Assembly (NCBI GenBank): GCA_041494805.1 | Contig: JBGQBN010000039.1 | Coordinates: 1 to 37,444, forward strand | DNA length: 37,444 nt | Origin: JBGQBN01 sp041494805 | Lineage (GTDB): Bacteria > Acidobacteriota > Terriglobia > Terriglobales > Acidobacteriaceae | Direction of reading: 5' to 3' | Shown here: positions 1-8,142 of the stretch, one piece after another | Numbering within the stretch: position 1 is the first letter of the stretch | How the letters are laid out: each line of letters starts with the position of its first letter | Notes under the pieces: model-generated | The model's database searches: none | The model's input: only the letters and a program-made list of their open reading frames with translations | Told to the model about the DNA's origin: nothing | Position numbers and translations under genes: made by a program

Positions 1-2
1 TC

Positions 3-1073
3 TCCGTGACCGGGCTCTGGGGGGTGACCTTCCTGATCGGCTGGTTCGCTGCCGTCTGTAACTGGGCGTGGGAGGAAGGACCGGATTCAAAGCGGGTGCA
101 GACCGGCGCCGCGATCTACGCCGCTATTTTGCTTGGAGTGGTACTGCTAGGGGGGGCGCGGATGGCGGTGTTCCCGCCGTTGGCGCAGACCGTGCGGGTC
201 GCGTCCCTGTCCAAGGGCAAGGTCGAGCCCGAGGCCAGCGATACAGTTTGGCAACACGTGCTCCAGAACAGCGCTTCAAGTGCGGAGTTGGACGAGTTCC
301 GCGCCTGGGCGAATGCGGTGAACGGTGATTTGCTGTCGCGGGCTGAACGCGAGGCGCAAGCGGGAGCGAAAATCGTGTTTTGGGGCGAAACCAACGCCAT
401 GGTTTTCAAGGAGGACGAGTCCACACTGATCACGCGCGGGCGCGACCTGGCGGCGAAGTACGGGATCTATCTGGGGGTGGCGATGGCGAGCTGGCACCGG
501 GGACAGAATCCGCCGCTGGAAAACAAGCTGGTGCTGATTCAGCCGGATGGACAGGTCGCGTGGGAGTATTTCAAGGCGCATCCGGTGCCGGGTGGGGAGG
601 CCGCCATGTCCATCCGGAAGGATGGCAAGCTGCGCAGCCTGGATACGCCATACGGGCGGATGAGTTCAGTGATCTGCTTCGACGCGGACTTTCCCCAGTT
701 GCTGGCTCAGGCAGGCGCGCTGGGCACGGATGTACTGCTCGATCCCTCGAACGATTGGCGCGCGATCGATCCCTGGCATACGCAAATGGCGAGCTTCCGG
801 GCGATCGAGCAGGGATTTAACCTGGTGCGCCACACCAGCCAAGGGCTGTCGGCTGCGTATGACTACCAGGGACGCCGGTTGGCAGCCATGGATCATTACC
901 TGGCCACGGATCACACATTGATCTCGCAGGTGCCGATCAAGGGGGTGCGGACGATTTACTCGCGTTTGGGAGACTGGTTCGCGTGGGTGTGTCTTGTTGG
1001 ACTGGTCGGCCTGGCGGGGCTCGCGACCTGGCGGCCTAGTGCGGGTGCCAATGTTCCGAACTCCGGGCACTGA
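3..1073 (+). CDS. lnt: apolipoprotein N-acyltransferase, C-terminal part (5' end outside window)
   Basis: The reading frame is open at the left edge, so the GTG at 6 is probably internal. Two hydrophobic segments (about residues 3-20 and 36-54, counted from that GTG) are followed by a nitrilase-fold domain. The catalytic triad can be read as Glu128 (in WGETNAM), Lys190 (in YFKAHPVPGGE) and Cys224 (in SVICFDADFP). A final membrane segment follows the typical Lnt phrase YSRLGDWFAWVC. In the family this inner-membrane enzyme transfers an acyl chain from phospholipid to the N-terminal cysteine of lipoproteins. The visible 355 residues are what remains after loss of several N-terminal membrane helices, so this is a window truncation, not a pseudogene. 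It is convergent with the next gene. A related nitrilase-type acyltransferase is the main alternative. Confidence 0.85.
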   Translation, partial: SVTGLWGVTFLIGWFAAVCNWAWEEGPDSKRVQTGAAIYAAILLGVVLLGGARMAVFPPLAQTVRVASLSKGKVEPEASDTVWQHVLQNSASSAELDEFRAWANAVNGDLLSRAEREAQAGAKIVFWGETNAMVFKEDESTLITRGRDLAAKYGIYLGVAMASWHRGQNPPLENKLVLIQPDGQVAWEYFKAHPVPGGEAAMSIRKDGKLRSLDTPYGRMSSVICFDADFPQLLAQAGALGTDVLLDPSNDWRAIDPWHTQMASFRAIEQGFNLVRHTSQGLSAAYDYQGRRLAAMDHYLATDHTLISQVPIKGVRTIYSRLGDWFAWVCLVGLVGLAGLATWRPSAGANVPNSGH

Positions 1074-1150
1074 AGCCTGTCTCTTCTTGGTTTCACAAGG
1101 AAGGGCTGAAGTGCTGCTCGAAAAAAGGATAATCGGCAATTGAAAATTTG

Positions 1151-2341
1151 CTACTCGATCGCATAGTCAATCTTGATTCCCCGCTTCGCCATCTCCTCCA
1201 GAAACATGTCGGCCGGTACGTCGCGCTCCTGCAATACCGCGCCGCGCTTGGCAATCGCCCCCGAGGCCAGCATCTGCACCACAATCGACGCGGGAATCGC
1301 CGTGGTGCGCATCATGGCGCTCATGTCGGTCTTGGGATCATAGTGATCCACCAGCGTGAACGACGCGACCCGCCCCTTCAACCGTCCGCCCAGCAGCCCG
1401 CGCACACCCGGCGAACGCACCGACTCGTGCGCCTCCAGGCGCATGATGCAAACGTCCGGTCCCTTGCTGGCGAACTTGCCTTCGAACAGCTTCGACATCA
1501 CTGCCCGCGGCGCGATCTCCGCCTTGCCGATCTTCATCTTCTCGCTGGAGAACAGCCCCAGCGCTTTCAGCTCGCAAAGCAGGTCGTAGTGGCCGGGATA
1601 GCGCAGCGTCTTCTCGAAGCACTCGCCGACCCTGCCTGCAAAACTTTCCGGCAAGGTCGAGGTGCCGCCCGAGGTATGAAATGCGACCAAAGGCGAGAAG
1701 CCCGCCATATGGAACTCTTCCGGCTCGGTCAGCGCCTCAATCGTGACCAGCTTGCCCTTGCGCAGAATGCGCGCCGGCTCGACGTATTCGTTGATCAGCC
1801 CTTCGACCGAGAATACCAACTGGTAATGAAATGGCGGCATGGGCCGTTCCGGAAGCCCGCCCACGTAGAGCTTGAGCGCATCCGCCCGCCCGCCCAGACG
1901 CCGAACCAGTTCTCCGCCCAGGATGGAAGCCATCCCCGGAGAAAGCCCGCAATCAGGCGCCACCGCCACGCCGCGCTGCTCGGCCTTCTTCGAAAGTGCC
2001 AGTTCCTGGCGGACAACGGTATTGTTGCCGCCCAGATCGGCGAAGTGGCAACGAGCCTCAACCGCGGCTTTGGCCAGCCCCAGATTCAGAAAGTAGGGAA
2101 CGGCCGAGAGCGCCGCGTTGTGTCCGCGCATCATCCTGGCCGCGGCCTTTTCGCTCGAAGCGTCGAGCGCGACCGCCCGCACTTTTTTCTCGCCGGTAAT
2201 CTTGTTGACGCGCGCCGCGACCTCTTTCGCCCGCCGCTGATCGTTGTCCGCCAGCGTGACCGACTCCACTTGCTCTTGCCGCGCCATGTCATACGCCGCG
2301 GCCGAACCCATCATGCCGGAACCAATGACCAGAAGTTTTAT
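1151..2341 (-). CDS. saccharopine dehydrogenase-family oxidoreductase (lysine dehydrogenase-like), putative ATA start
   Basis: The protein has an N-terminal NAD(P)-binding Rossmann domain and a C-terminal saccharopine-dehydrogenase domain (GGLPERPMPPFHYQ, then a Tyr/Glu-rich strand region). Family members oxidise or reduce amino-acid-derived imines, for example in lysine metabolism; the substrate here is unknown. The first in-frame ATG (2314) lies inside the dinucleotide-binding loop GSGMMG and would remove strand beta-1. Reading upstream gives I-K-L-L-V-I-G-S-G-M-M-G beginning with an ATA codon at 2341-2339, preceded by a weak AGGTG about 6 nt away, and then a TAA stop at 2365-2363. No ATG, GTG or TTG lies in that interval; a CTG at 2332 is possible. 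I therefore placed the start at the ATA: either a rare start codon, a mutated start or a base error. Expected length about 396 residues. Confidence 0.8.
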   Translation of the reverse strand: MKLLVIGSGMMGSAAAYDMARQEQVESVTLADNDQRRAKEVAARVNKITGEKKVRAVALDASSEKAAARMMRGHNAALSAVPYFLNLGLAKAAVEARCHFADLGGNNTVVRQELALSKKAEQRGVAVAPDCGLSPGMASILGGELVRRLGGRADALKLYVGGLPERPMPPFHYQLVFSVEGLINEYVEPARILRKGKLVTIEALTEPEEFHMAGFSPLVAFHTSGGTSTLPESFAGRVGECFEKTLRYPGHYDLLCELKALGLFSSEKMKIGKAEIAPRAVMSKLFEGKFASKGPDVCIMRLEAHESVRSPGVRGLLGGRLKGRVASFTLVDHYDPKTDMSAMMRTTAIPASIVVQMLASGAIAKRGAVLQERDVPADMFLEEMAKRGIKIDYAIE

Positions 2342-2681
2342 GAGTGCACCTGGTATGGAGAGTTACTGATACCGTCAACGGAACCAGAAAGACTACAGGA
2401 GCGGAGCAGATGGAAGAAGTGATCAAGCGCACAGGAGGATGTGCGATGTTCGCATCGGCGTTGTACGTCTAACGGCCCCACGGCGCACGACCACTTTCGC
2501 AGGGCCTCTAACAACACTCCTGCTGCAACTGAAAAGCCGCCCCGGAGAGGCGGCTTGTTACTCGTGTTCCGCACGGCACCAGGGCGTGACGTGAAAATTC
2601 CTGTGCAGTCTCAACCGGTCGCCCCCTGGAGCGTAGAATGCTATCGAAGGTCGCGACCGTGCTCCTAGCTGGGAGGCTGCC
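2342..2681. other. divergent intergenic region between oxidoreductase and cytochrome genes
   Basis: This 340-bp gap separates the divergent genes at 2341 (minus) and 2682 (plus). It contains the hairpin at 2534-2556 and a 7-codon ORF (ATG at 2446, AGGAGG at 2433-2438, stop at 2467-2469), which is too short to support by itself. I see no convincing sigma70 promoter pair. Confidence 0.6.
2534..2556. terminator. GC-rich hairpin, terminator or attenuator
   Basis: Perfect 8-bp arms AAGCCGCC (2534-2541) and GGCGGCTT (2549-2556) flank a 7-nt loop. On the minus strand the second arm continues into TTTTC; on the plus strand into TTGTTA, so it could act in either direction. It lies 193 bp upstream of the minus-strand saccharopine-dehydrogenase-family gene and 125 bp upstream of the cytochrome gene, with no gene ending at it. 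It may be an attenuator in the leader of the minus-strand gene or the end of a short transcript. Confidence 0.5.
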
Positions 2682-3137
2682 ATGTTGAAGCCTTTACTGA
2701 TCTTTTCGGCGTTGTGGTTCTTTGGGTTCTCTGCATCAGTCCAGGAAGGCCCAACACCCCCTAAGCCGGCACCTGCCGCGCCTTACACGATTCCAGTCGA
2801 CGCAGTGCGCCAGGCTAATCCAGTTAAGCCGACTCCAGAGTCGATCGCTGAAGGCAAGAAGTGGTATGGATACGATTGTGCCATGTGCCATGGCAAGGGC
2901 GGCGATGGCAAGGGTGAAGTGGGAACGGATATGAAGGTGAAGGTCAGCGACTTTACCGACCCGGCGACTTTGAAAGAAAGGACCGACGGAGAACTCTTCT
3001 ACATTATCAAGAATGGCAAAGGTCAGATGCCGCCGGAGGGAGATCGACTGAAATCGATTGAACTCTGGAACCTGGTTAACTACATTCGGACATTCGCGAA
3101 GAAAAATGCTCCGCCGGAGGAGAAAGCACCGCACTAA
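2682..3137 (+). CDS. small secreted monohaem c-type cytochrome
   Basis: The 151-residue protein begins with an export signal (hydrophobic residues about 4-20), followed by a Pro-rich linker and a class I cytochrome c domain. The haem-binding motif is Cys66-Ala-Met-Cys69-His70. Met116 in GQMPPEG is the likely distal axial ligand. The C-terminal helix with LWNLVNYIRTF is typical of the fold. It would act as a periplasmic electron carrier; its partners cannot be named because neighbours are not respiratory genes. The start is supported by GGGAGG four to five bases before ATG. The C-terminal tail is charged and ends with no anchor. Confidence 0.88.
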   Translation: MLKPLLIFSALWFFGFSASVQEGPTPPKPAPAAPYTIPVDAVRQANPVKPTPESIAEGKKWYGYDCAMCHGKGGDGKGEVGTDMKVKVSDFTDPATLKERTDGELFYIIKNGKGQMPPEGDRLKSIELWNLVNYIRTFAKKNAPPEEKAPH

Positions 3138-3418
3138 TTGCGACCGCTTGGGAATGATCCTGTCACCCGGCCGGATTGCGCCCGAGAGACGCGCCTCTCA
3201 GAGAACTGCACTACTTCCCTTCCCGCTTGAATTCCGGGGCCATCAGGACTTCATCTCTGAGCATTGATCTATGGCAAAAGCCTTTCAGATAGATGGAGTT
3301 TGATGGGGGCAGGGCCAGAGAATGGGACCGATCCCACATTACCTTAGTACTATAACGTGGTTTCGATAAACGCATTACACTGGACCTCTCCTTTTGGATC
3401 GGGGCGATTTACAACGAT

Positions 3419-4252
3419 ATGCATAGCAAGACTGAGAGCATTCTTGCCCAAGTTAGCCAGCAGCTCTCTCAGTTGGAAAAGCGCGACTGGGAGTTATGGG
3501 TCATTGTGTCGCTGGCGGGCGTGTTGGTTGCCGCCGGGTTGCTGGCAATCCTCTTGCCGGCAGCTTTTATGAAGCAAGACAACGTGCATTTCGAGATTAC
3601 CGTATCCAGACAGCTGGTCGTTGGACTCATCGTCTTGTTGGCACTGCTGAATACGTACTTGGTCACGCGACGCTTGGAATTGCGCCGAGTGCGGGAGAAG
3701 TTGATCTCCACGACCATTCAGAACGAGCTGGCGCGTCAACAGTCCTTTACTGATCCGCTGACTGAAATCTACAACCGCCGCTCACTGGGGGAGATGGCGG
3801 GGCGCTTTATCAGTCACGCAAGGCGTTTGCACAAGCCGCTCACCTTCCTGTTGATCGACGTGGATCGGTTCAAGGAGGTGAACACGCGATTTGGACACCT
3901 GACGGGCGATGTTATCCTGGCTGAGATTGCCGCCTTGCTGAAGAGTTCAGTTCGTGGGTCCGACGCCATCGTCCGATACGGTGGAGATGAGTTCCTGGTT
4001 ATCTTGGCCGACACGTCACCTGCCGATGCTGGGCGGGTAGTCGAAAGAGTTAGAGATTACCTGCAAGACTGGAATCATGCCGGGCATCTCGATGGTTTCG
4101 AGATGGGTCTGAGTATTGGCGTTTCGGAATGGTCGGAAGGTAAGACTCTCGATGAGATACTTGATATCGCTGACCGTGAAATGTATGCATCGAAATCAAC
4201 CCATATGGTTGAACCTCTAACCCAGCTGTTGCCAAGGATTCCACAAGTCTAG
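3419..4252 (+). CDS. membrane-anchored diguanylate cyclase (GGDEF)
   Basis: The 277-residue protein has an N-terminal amphipathic stretch, two membrane segments (about residues 25-47 and 60-80, with a short extracytoplasmic loop between), a short linker and a GGDEF domain from about residue 105. The active-site motif GGDEF is at 188-192, and the inhibitory I-site Arg-Gly-Ser-Asp is at 179-182, exactly five residues upstream. An active enzyme making cyclic di-GMP from two GTP, subject to product inhibition, is therefore expected. There is no recognisable sensor domain beyond the two helices, so the input signal is unknown. No strong Shine-Dalgarno precedes the ATG. It appears monocistronic. 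Confidence 0.88.
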   Translation: MHSKTESILAQVSQQLSQLEKRDWELWVIVSLAGVLVAAGLLAILLPAAFMKQDNVHFEITVSRQLVVGLIVLLALLNTYLVTRRLELRRVREKLISTTIQNELARQQSFTDPLTEIYNRRSLGEMAGRFISHARRLHKPLTFLLIDVDRFKEVNTRFGHLTGDVILAEIAALLKSSVRGSDAIVRYGGDEFLVILADTSPADAGRVVERVRDYLQDWNHAGHLDGFEMGLSIGVSEWSEGKTLDEILDIADREMYASKSTHMVEPLTQLLPRIPQV

Positions 4253-4483
4253 CAACTGATTGGCGTTCTCTTCCAAGGCTGATCTAGGCTAGTCAGTGGG
4301 GATTGCAGACACTTAAGACTTACCGCACCGAAATCTGCAAAACATGTCATGGTTGGGTTGCAAGTCGCCCAGAGATGGGGCAGCGTTCTGTGGAGGGGGG
4401 TTTTGGATGGGGGAGGTAAAGCCGGGACAGCCATCCGAGCCCAGAAGTTCTAGCGTACGTACGACGAGCGCAGCTCTAGAATT

Positions 4484-5020
4484 TCACGTTCGCAGCGGTA
4501 AGCGCCGCTTACCTGCGAGCAGGATGCCCCCAAACATCGCCATCGCCGACGGGAGCATATAACCAAACTCGCTTCCCCCTTCAGGGACGTTCAACTTGTT
4601 CGTATAGAAGCCTCCACCCTGACCGGTGGGGTCATAAATCTTCCCCCCTACAGCCAATATGCTGTGATTGAAGGGGTTCAGAAGAACAGTGAAGCTGACG
4701 GCATCTGTTTTCCCGGTGTTCGGATTGAACACAGTCGTCGTGAACGTAAACAGAAATGTGTTCTTGTCTCCCGTTTGCGAGCCCAGATTGATTGTCAGAT
4801 TTGCGAATACCGGGCTGCCATTGAACGAAATCGAAGCTCCGGAAATCGTATTCGTCGCAGAATTGTAAGTGAACGATCCGGAAACCGTTGTGCCGGGCGA
4901 ACCTACGAGGGGAGTATTAGAGAAGCCGAAAGTGCTGATCGTATCCGCCCGCGCCGGAAGCGCGATTGCGGACAACAAGAGTACGCTTATGCCTACCAAC
5001 TTCCACGAACCGAGCTTCAT
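4484..5020 (-). CDS. exported PEP-CTERM-like protein
   Basis: The 178-residue protein has a classical signal peptide (MKLGSWKLVGISVLLLSAIALPARA), a beta-rich, Ser/Thr/Asn/Gly-rich body without cysteines, and a C-terminal tripartite sorting signal: V-P-E-G-G-S around residue 144, a hydrophobic helix (YMLPSAMAMFGGILLAG) and a basic tail (KRRLPLRT). This matches the PEP-CTERM layout, in which exosortase recognises and cleaves the signal; no exosortase gene is in the window. GGGGAGG lies just before the ATG and fixes the start. A perfect dyad and promoter-like hexamers lie upstream. The body shows no recognised domain. Confidence 0.75.
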   Translation of the reverse strand: MKLGSWKLVGISVLLLSAIALPARADTISTFGFSNTPLVGSPGTTVSGSFTYNSATNTISGASISFNGSPVFANLTINLGSQTGDKNTFLFTFTTTVFNPNTGKTDAVSFTVLLNPFNHSILAVGGKIYDPTGQGGGFYTNKLNVPEGGSEFGYMLPSAMAMFGGILLAGKRRLPLRT

Positions 5021-5519
5021 GCATCCTCCCCAAGCAACATAACTAATTGGAAGTTTATAGAAGTGGTTTTACCTGTCAAGACTGAGAATAATTGCAACAG
5101 GGTTGCAAACCCCTGCGACATCACGGCAAGTTACTCAATCTAAGGAACATGCCGGCTATTTGAGTTTCTTATCGCTGGTTCCAAACAAAACAAAAAATAA
5201 AGCCTGCAGAGATGGCGGAAATGTCGGATAGAATCAGCCTCGCCTGAATAGCAGGGTGAAGGGGTCTTTCCGCCCTCTTCGACTTCGGAACGTATCAGCA
5301 TGGACCATGTCACTCGCCTACACATCATCGCAAGGGCCACTGCTGCCTCGGTTGGATTAGCCGTCTGTGAGGCACTAGGTACTTCGTGAAAGAGTTAGGA
5401 GTGGCTAGGGTCAGAGGGGGGCGCGAGCCATAGTTGGGGCCGGGGAAGGTAAGGTTAGGAGGCCAGACTCGCTTCGGTCCAGCCTTGAGGTTCCAGGGCG
5501 AGAGGAAGGGGAGTCACAA
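5021..5519. other. divergent intergenic region
   Basis: This 499-bp region lies between the minus-strand PEP-CTERM-like gene and the plus-strand lipoprotein gene. Apart from the dyad and hexamers at 5054-5108 I see only a purine-rich stretch at about 5395-5515 preceding the lipoprotein gene. No reading frame looks like a protein. Confidence 0.6.
5054..5108 (-). promoter_or_regulatory. upstream dyad and promoter-like hexamers of the PEP-CTERM-like gene
   Basis: Reading the minus strand: a perfect 7-bp inverted repeat TTGCAAC / GTTGCAA with a 3-nt spacer (5092-5108), then TTGACA (5079-5074), then TATAAA (5059-5054), then the gene start at 5020. The two hexamers are only 14 bp apart, short for sigma70, so the promoter call is weak. 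The dyad is exact and sits where an activator or repressor could act. Confidence 0.4.
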
Positions 5520-5813
5520 ATGGTAAGAAAACCTGTCGGCGCATTATGCATCCTTGCTGTGTGCTTGGTGATAGTCTCGTGCAAGAAGCTCGGGCCCGCA
5601 AACCCAAGTGTGACAGGACCGCTGACGTTCGCGTCAGCCAAGTTCGCCGACGCGATCCCGGACGACTACGGAGCGCTGATCGGCGTGACGCAGAACAGTC
5701 CCGGGTGGGTCGGGCTCTGGTTTCAGAGATCGGACAAGACCATCACCGCCGTTTTCGTCAACATTGACCAGGGGAGAATCTACGAAAAAGTGCTCACGAT
5801 TCCACGCAGGTAG
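5520..5813 (+). CDS. small putative lipoprotein
   Basis: The 97-residue protein has a lipoprotein signal: Arg/Lys at 3-4, hydrophobic residues 6-19 and a lipobox-like V-I-V-S-Cys21 followed by Lys-Lys. The mature part is about 75 residues with no recognised domain (GVTQNSPGWVGLWFQRSDKT is the most structured-looking stretch). GGAAGGGGAG about 6 nt before the ATG supports the start. It probably sits in the envelope after Lnt-dependent maturation. It lies 47 bp before the next small gene and may be co-transcribed with it. Function unknown. Confidence 0.6.
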   Translation: MVRKPVGALCILAVCLVIVSCKKLGPANPSVTGPLTFASAKFADAIPDDYGALIGVTQNSPGWVGLWFQRSDKTITAVFVNIDQGRIYEKVLTIPRR

Positions 5814-5860
5814 CAGGAGTATGAGCAATCCCTTTCAATCACCGAAGGTCGAGGCTAACT

Positions 5861-6088
5861 ATGAACCTTGAGAAATTAGTTTCGGCGGCATCCCGTCTCT
5901 TCTTTCTTGGCGCATTCGTGTTGCTCGGGCTCGCCCTGATTGAGAGGATCGCGAACGCATTTGGCTATACGATCCTGCAAGTGTACGGGGGAGGTCGTCT
6001 ACTGGAGTTCGCGGTCGTTCTCTTGGTTTTCGTGATCGCCATGCAGCTGAGGGAGATGAGGGAAGAGCTCAAGAGGAAGGGGCCCTAG
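5861..6088 (+). CDS. small two-TM membrane protein, function unknown
   Basis: The 75-residue protein has two clear membrane helices (about residues 12-28 and 44-61) and a charged cytoplasmic tail (LREMREELKRKGP). GAGG six bases before the ATG supports the start. The spacing from the preceding lipoprotein gene suggests one transcript. I recognise no family. The size and helix arrangement resemble small accessory membrane proteins, but nothing identifies a partner. Confidence 0.55.
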   Translation: MNLEKLVSAASRLFFLGAFVLLGLALIERIANAFGYTILQVYGGGRLLEFAVVLLVFVIAMQLREMREELKRKGP

Positions 6089-6336
6089 GCAGGCGGGCTA
6101 CCGCTTCTATCATCGCTGATGGAAGACCCCGGCTCTCGTCTCCGGAGAGACGCCTCATGACCGGCACCTCTCGGGATCTGGGATATCCTTGTTTGCTTGT
6201 TTGTTTTGGCCAACGACCGTGGCGCTCGGTGCTGTATTACTCCGGCGCTTCCTCTTAGCCGCCCGTGCTATTGCACCGCTATGCCGACTTTTCCGGTCTG
6301 AGTGCAGCAACGGGGATGATGGCTCGATCTCTCTGC

Positions 6337-7917
6337 TTACACTGCCTTCCTGATTGCGCCTTTGCGGAAATACGACTCTAGTTCACTGATCCCCAGAAGC
6401 CTGGCCATCACTGCCGTCAGCACAATGCCAACCGCGCTGACCAGAATCAACATGAGCAGAGCACCGTGCCGAGTTTGCCACGCCACCTGGGATTGAAACC
6501 ACGCGGTCAGGCGGAAACAGGCCAAACCCGCAACCGCCGAGGCCAGACTGATTTTGACAAAGAAAATCATTACCCTGCCCGCGTCATGATTTCGCGTGTG
6601 CCGGTTCAGCAGCACGAATAGCACCACCATGTAGAGGAAGATACTGCAGGAACTGGCCAATGCCAGGCCCATGTACTGATACTTGTGCACCAACAACGCG
6701 TACAGCGGCAGGGTCACCAGCGTGGTTGCCGTGCCGACTAGCGCCGGTGTCCACGTGTTGTGCGTGGCATAGAAACCACGGGAGAAGATGTACTGCGCCG
6801 CCCAGGCAAACATCCCCAGCGAGAACAGTGCCAGCGCATTCCCGGTCGCCTGGAAATCCGCCCCGTGCAGACGGGTGCGGGAAAACACGAAATAGATCAC
6901 GGTCGAACTCTGCGCGATGGTCAAGGCTGAAATCGGCATCACGAACAGCAGAAGCCCTTTCACGGTCGAGTTCAGGGTGCGATTCAGTTCGTCGAATTTG
7001 CCCTCCGAATAGAGTTGCGCCAAGAGAGGGAAAGACACCACTCCAATGCCCTGACCCACAGCAGTCAACGGCACCCGCATCAGCGTCTTGCCATAGCTCA
7101 ACCAAGTGATCGAGGCCGGCTGGAGAAAGGAACCGAACCAGCGCATGATCCAGTCATCGGCGAAGGTCACCGAAAGGGCCAGCATGATGGGAACTGCCAG
7201 CTTCAGGAAGAGCGCGAATCCGGGATGACGCAGGTTCAGATTGGGGCGGAACCGGGCTCCGGCGCGGCTGGCGCCGTATAACTGTAGCACCATGTTGCCC
7301 GCGATCGCTCCCACCAGTACCCCTACGGCAAAGCCGTTGATCCCAATCCAAGGTGCCAGGAACCATCCGCCCAGAATGATAAACAGGTTGTAGATCACGG
7401 TGGCCAGGGACGGAATCAGGAACTGGTTCTTCGCGTACTGCACCGAGGACAAAATGCTGCCCAGCACAAAGCAGATCTGCGCCGGCAGCATCAGCCGGGT
7501 AAGGAAAACTACTTGTGCCTTGGCGGCAGGAGTGAAGCCCGGCGAAATAATGTTCACCAACTGCGGCGCGAAGATTTCTCCCAGGATGACGATCGTCACT
7601 AGGAGCAGGCCCATGAACGTCGTCACCGTGGAGAAGACATGCCAGCCCTCGTCCTCTCGTCCTTCGGTCACATACTTGGTGAAAACCGGAATGAAGATGA
7701 CACTGAGCGACGCGCCCGCGACCAGATAATTCAGAAAGTCGGGCAGGGTAAAAGCGGCGTAGTACGCGTCGGTGGCTGCGTTGGACCCCACCTGGTGCGC
7801 CAGGGTCCACTCCCGCAGGAAGCCCAGCACGCGGCTCAGCATCACACTGCCCATGACAATGCTGGCCGAGCCTGCGAAGCGCCGCTGAATGCTTGGAACA
7901 GTAGCGATGGTTGCCAA
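6337..7917 (-). CDS. murJ: lipid II flippase MurJ
   Basis: The 526-residue polytopic protein is of the MOP/MVF superfamily with about 14 membrane helices. The N-terminal region contains MLSRVLGFLREWTLAHQVG and ATDAYYAAFTLPDFL, typical of MurJ, and the conserved loop around YGKTLMRVPLTAVGQGIGVVSFP is present. MurJ moves undecaprenyl-linked peptidoglycan precursor lipid II across the inner membrane. The only reasonable start in frame is TTG at 7917 (about 23 residues before the first ATG); no strong Shine-Dalgarno is visible. The gene lies 225 bp downstream of another minus-strand gene of unrelated function. No terminator is obvious after the stop. Confidence 0.9.
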   Translation of the reverse strand: MATIATVPSIQRRFAGSASIVMGSVMLSRVLGFLREWTLAHQVGSNAATDAYYAAFTLPDFLNYLVAGASLSVIFIPVFTKYVTEGREDEGWHVFSTVTTFMGLLLVTIVILGEIFAPQLVNIISPGFTPAAKAQVVFLTRLMLPAQICFVLGSILSSVQYAKNQFLIPSLATVIYNLFIILGGWFLAPWIGINGFAVGVLVGAIAGNMVLQLYGASRAGARFRPNLNLRHPGFALFLKLAVPIMLALSVTFADDWIMRWFGSFLQPASITWLSYGKTLMRVPLTAVGQGIGVVSFPLLAQLYSEGKFDELNRTLNSTVKGLLLFVMPISALTIAQSSTVIYFVFSRTRLHGADFQATGNALALFSLGMFAWAAQYIFSRGFYATHNTWTPALVGTATTLVTLPLYALLVHKYQYMGLALASSCSIFLYMVVLFVLLNRHTRNHDAGRVMIFFVKISLASAVAGLACFRLTAWFQSQVAWQTRHGALLMLILVSAVGIVLTAVMARLLGISELESYFRKGAIRKAV

Positions 7918-8142
7918 GATGCTTTCTACGAAACCTGCCGCATTGGATTGTAAAGCGGTTATCGGCGCAATCCCGGTGCCATTGCAAAGGCCGCTCGGGA
8001 TTGCCTAAGCTATTCGCATTGAGCTAGTTACGTGTGATGCCTTGGAGGACGGGCATCTCGGTATGCAGGACATTTCAGGCTTTGGTACAGGAGTTTACTA
8101 TCCGCCCGTCTGGCTAGACTCATTCCACCGCGCCAGCACTGG

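Noticed and set aside
1148..2422. 424-codon plus-strand ORF
   Set aside because: It lies antisense to the saccharopine-dehydrogenase-family gene. Its Arg/His/Gln-rich product is the usual shadow of a high-GC gene.
2446..2469. Seven-codon ORF after AGGAGG upstream of the hairpin at 2534
   Set aside because: Too short to distinguish from chance, though the order of signals resembles that at 11594-11705.
5821..5871. 16-codon ORF (MSNPFQSPKVEANYEP) before the two-TM gene
   Set aside because: Its beginning resembles N-termini of some membrane proteins, but it overlaps the next start, ends after 16 codons and has AGGAG only 1 nt before its ATG.
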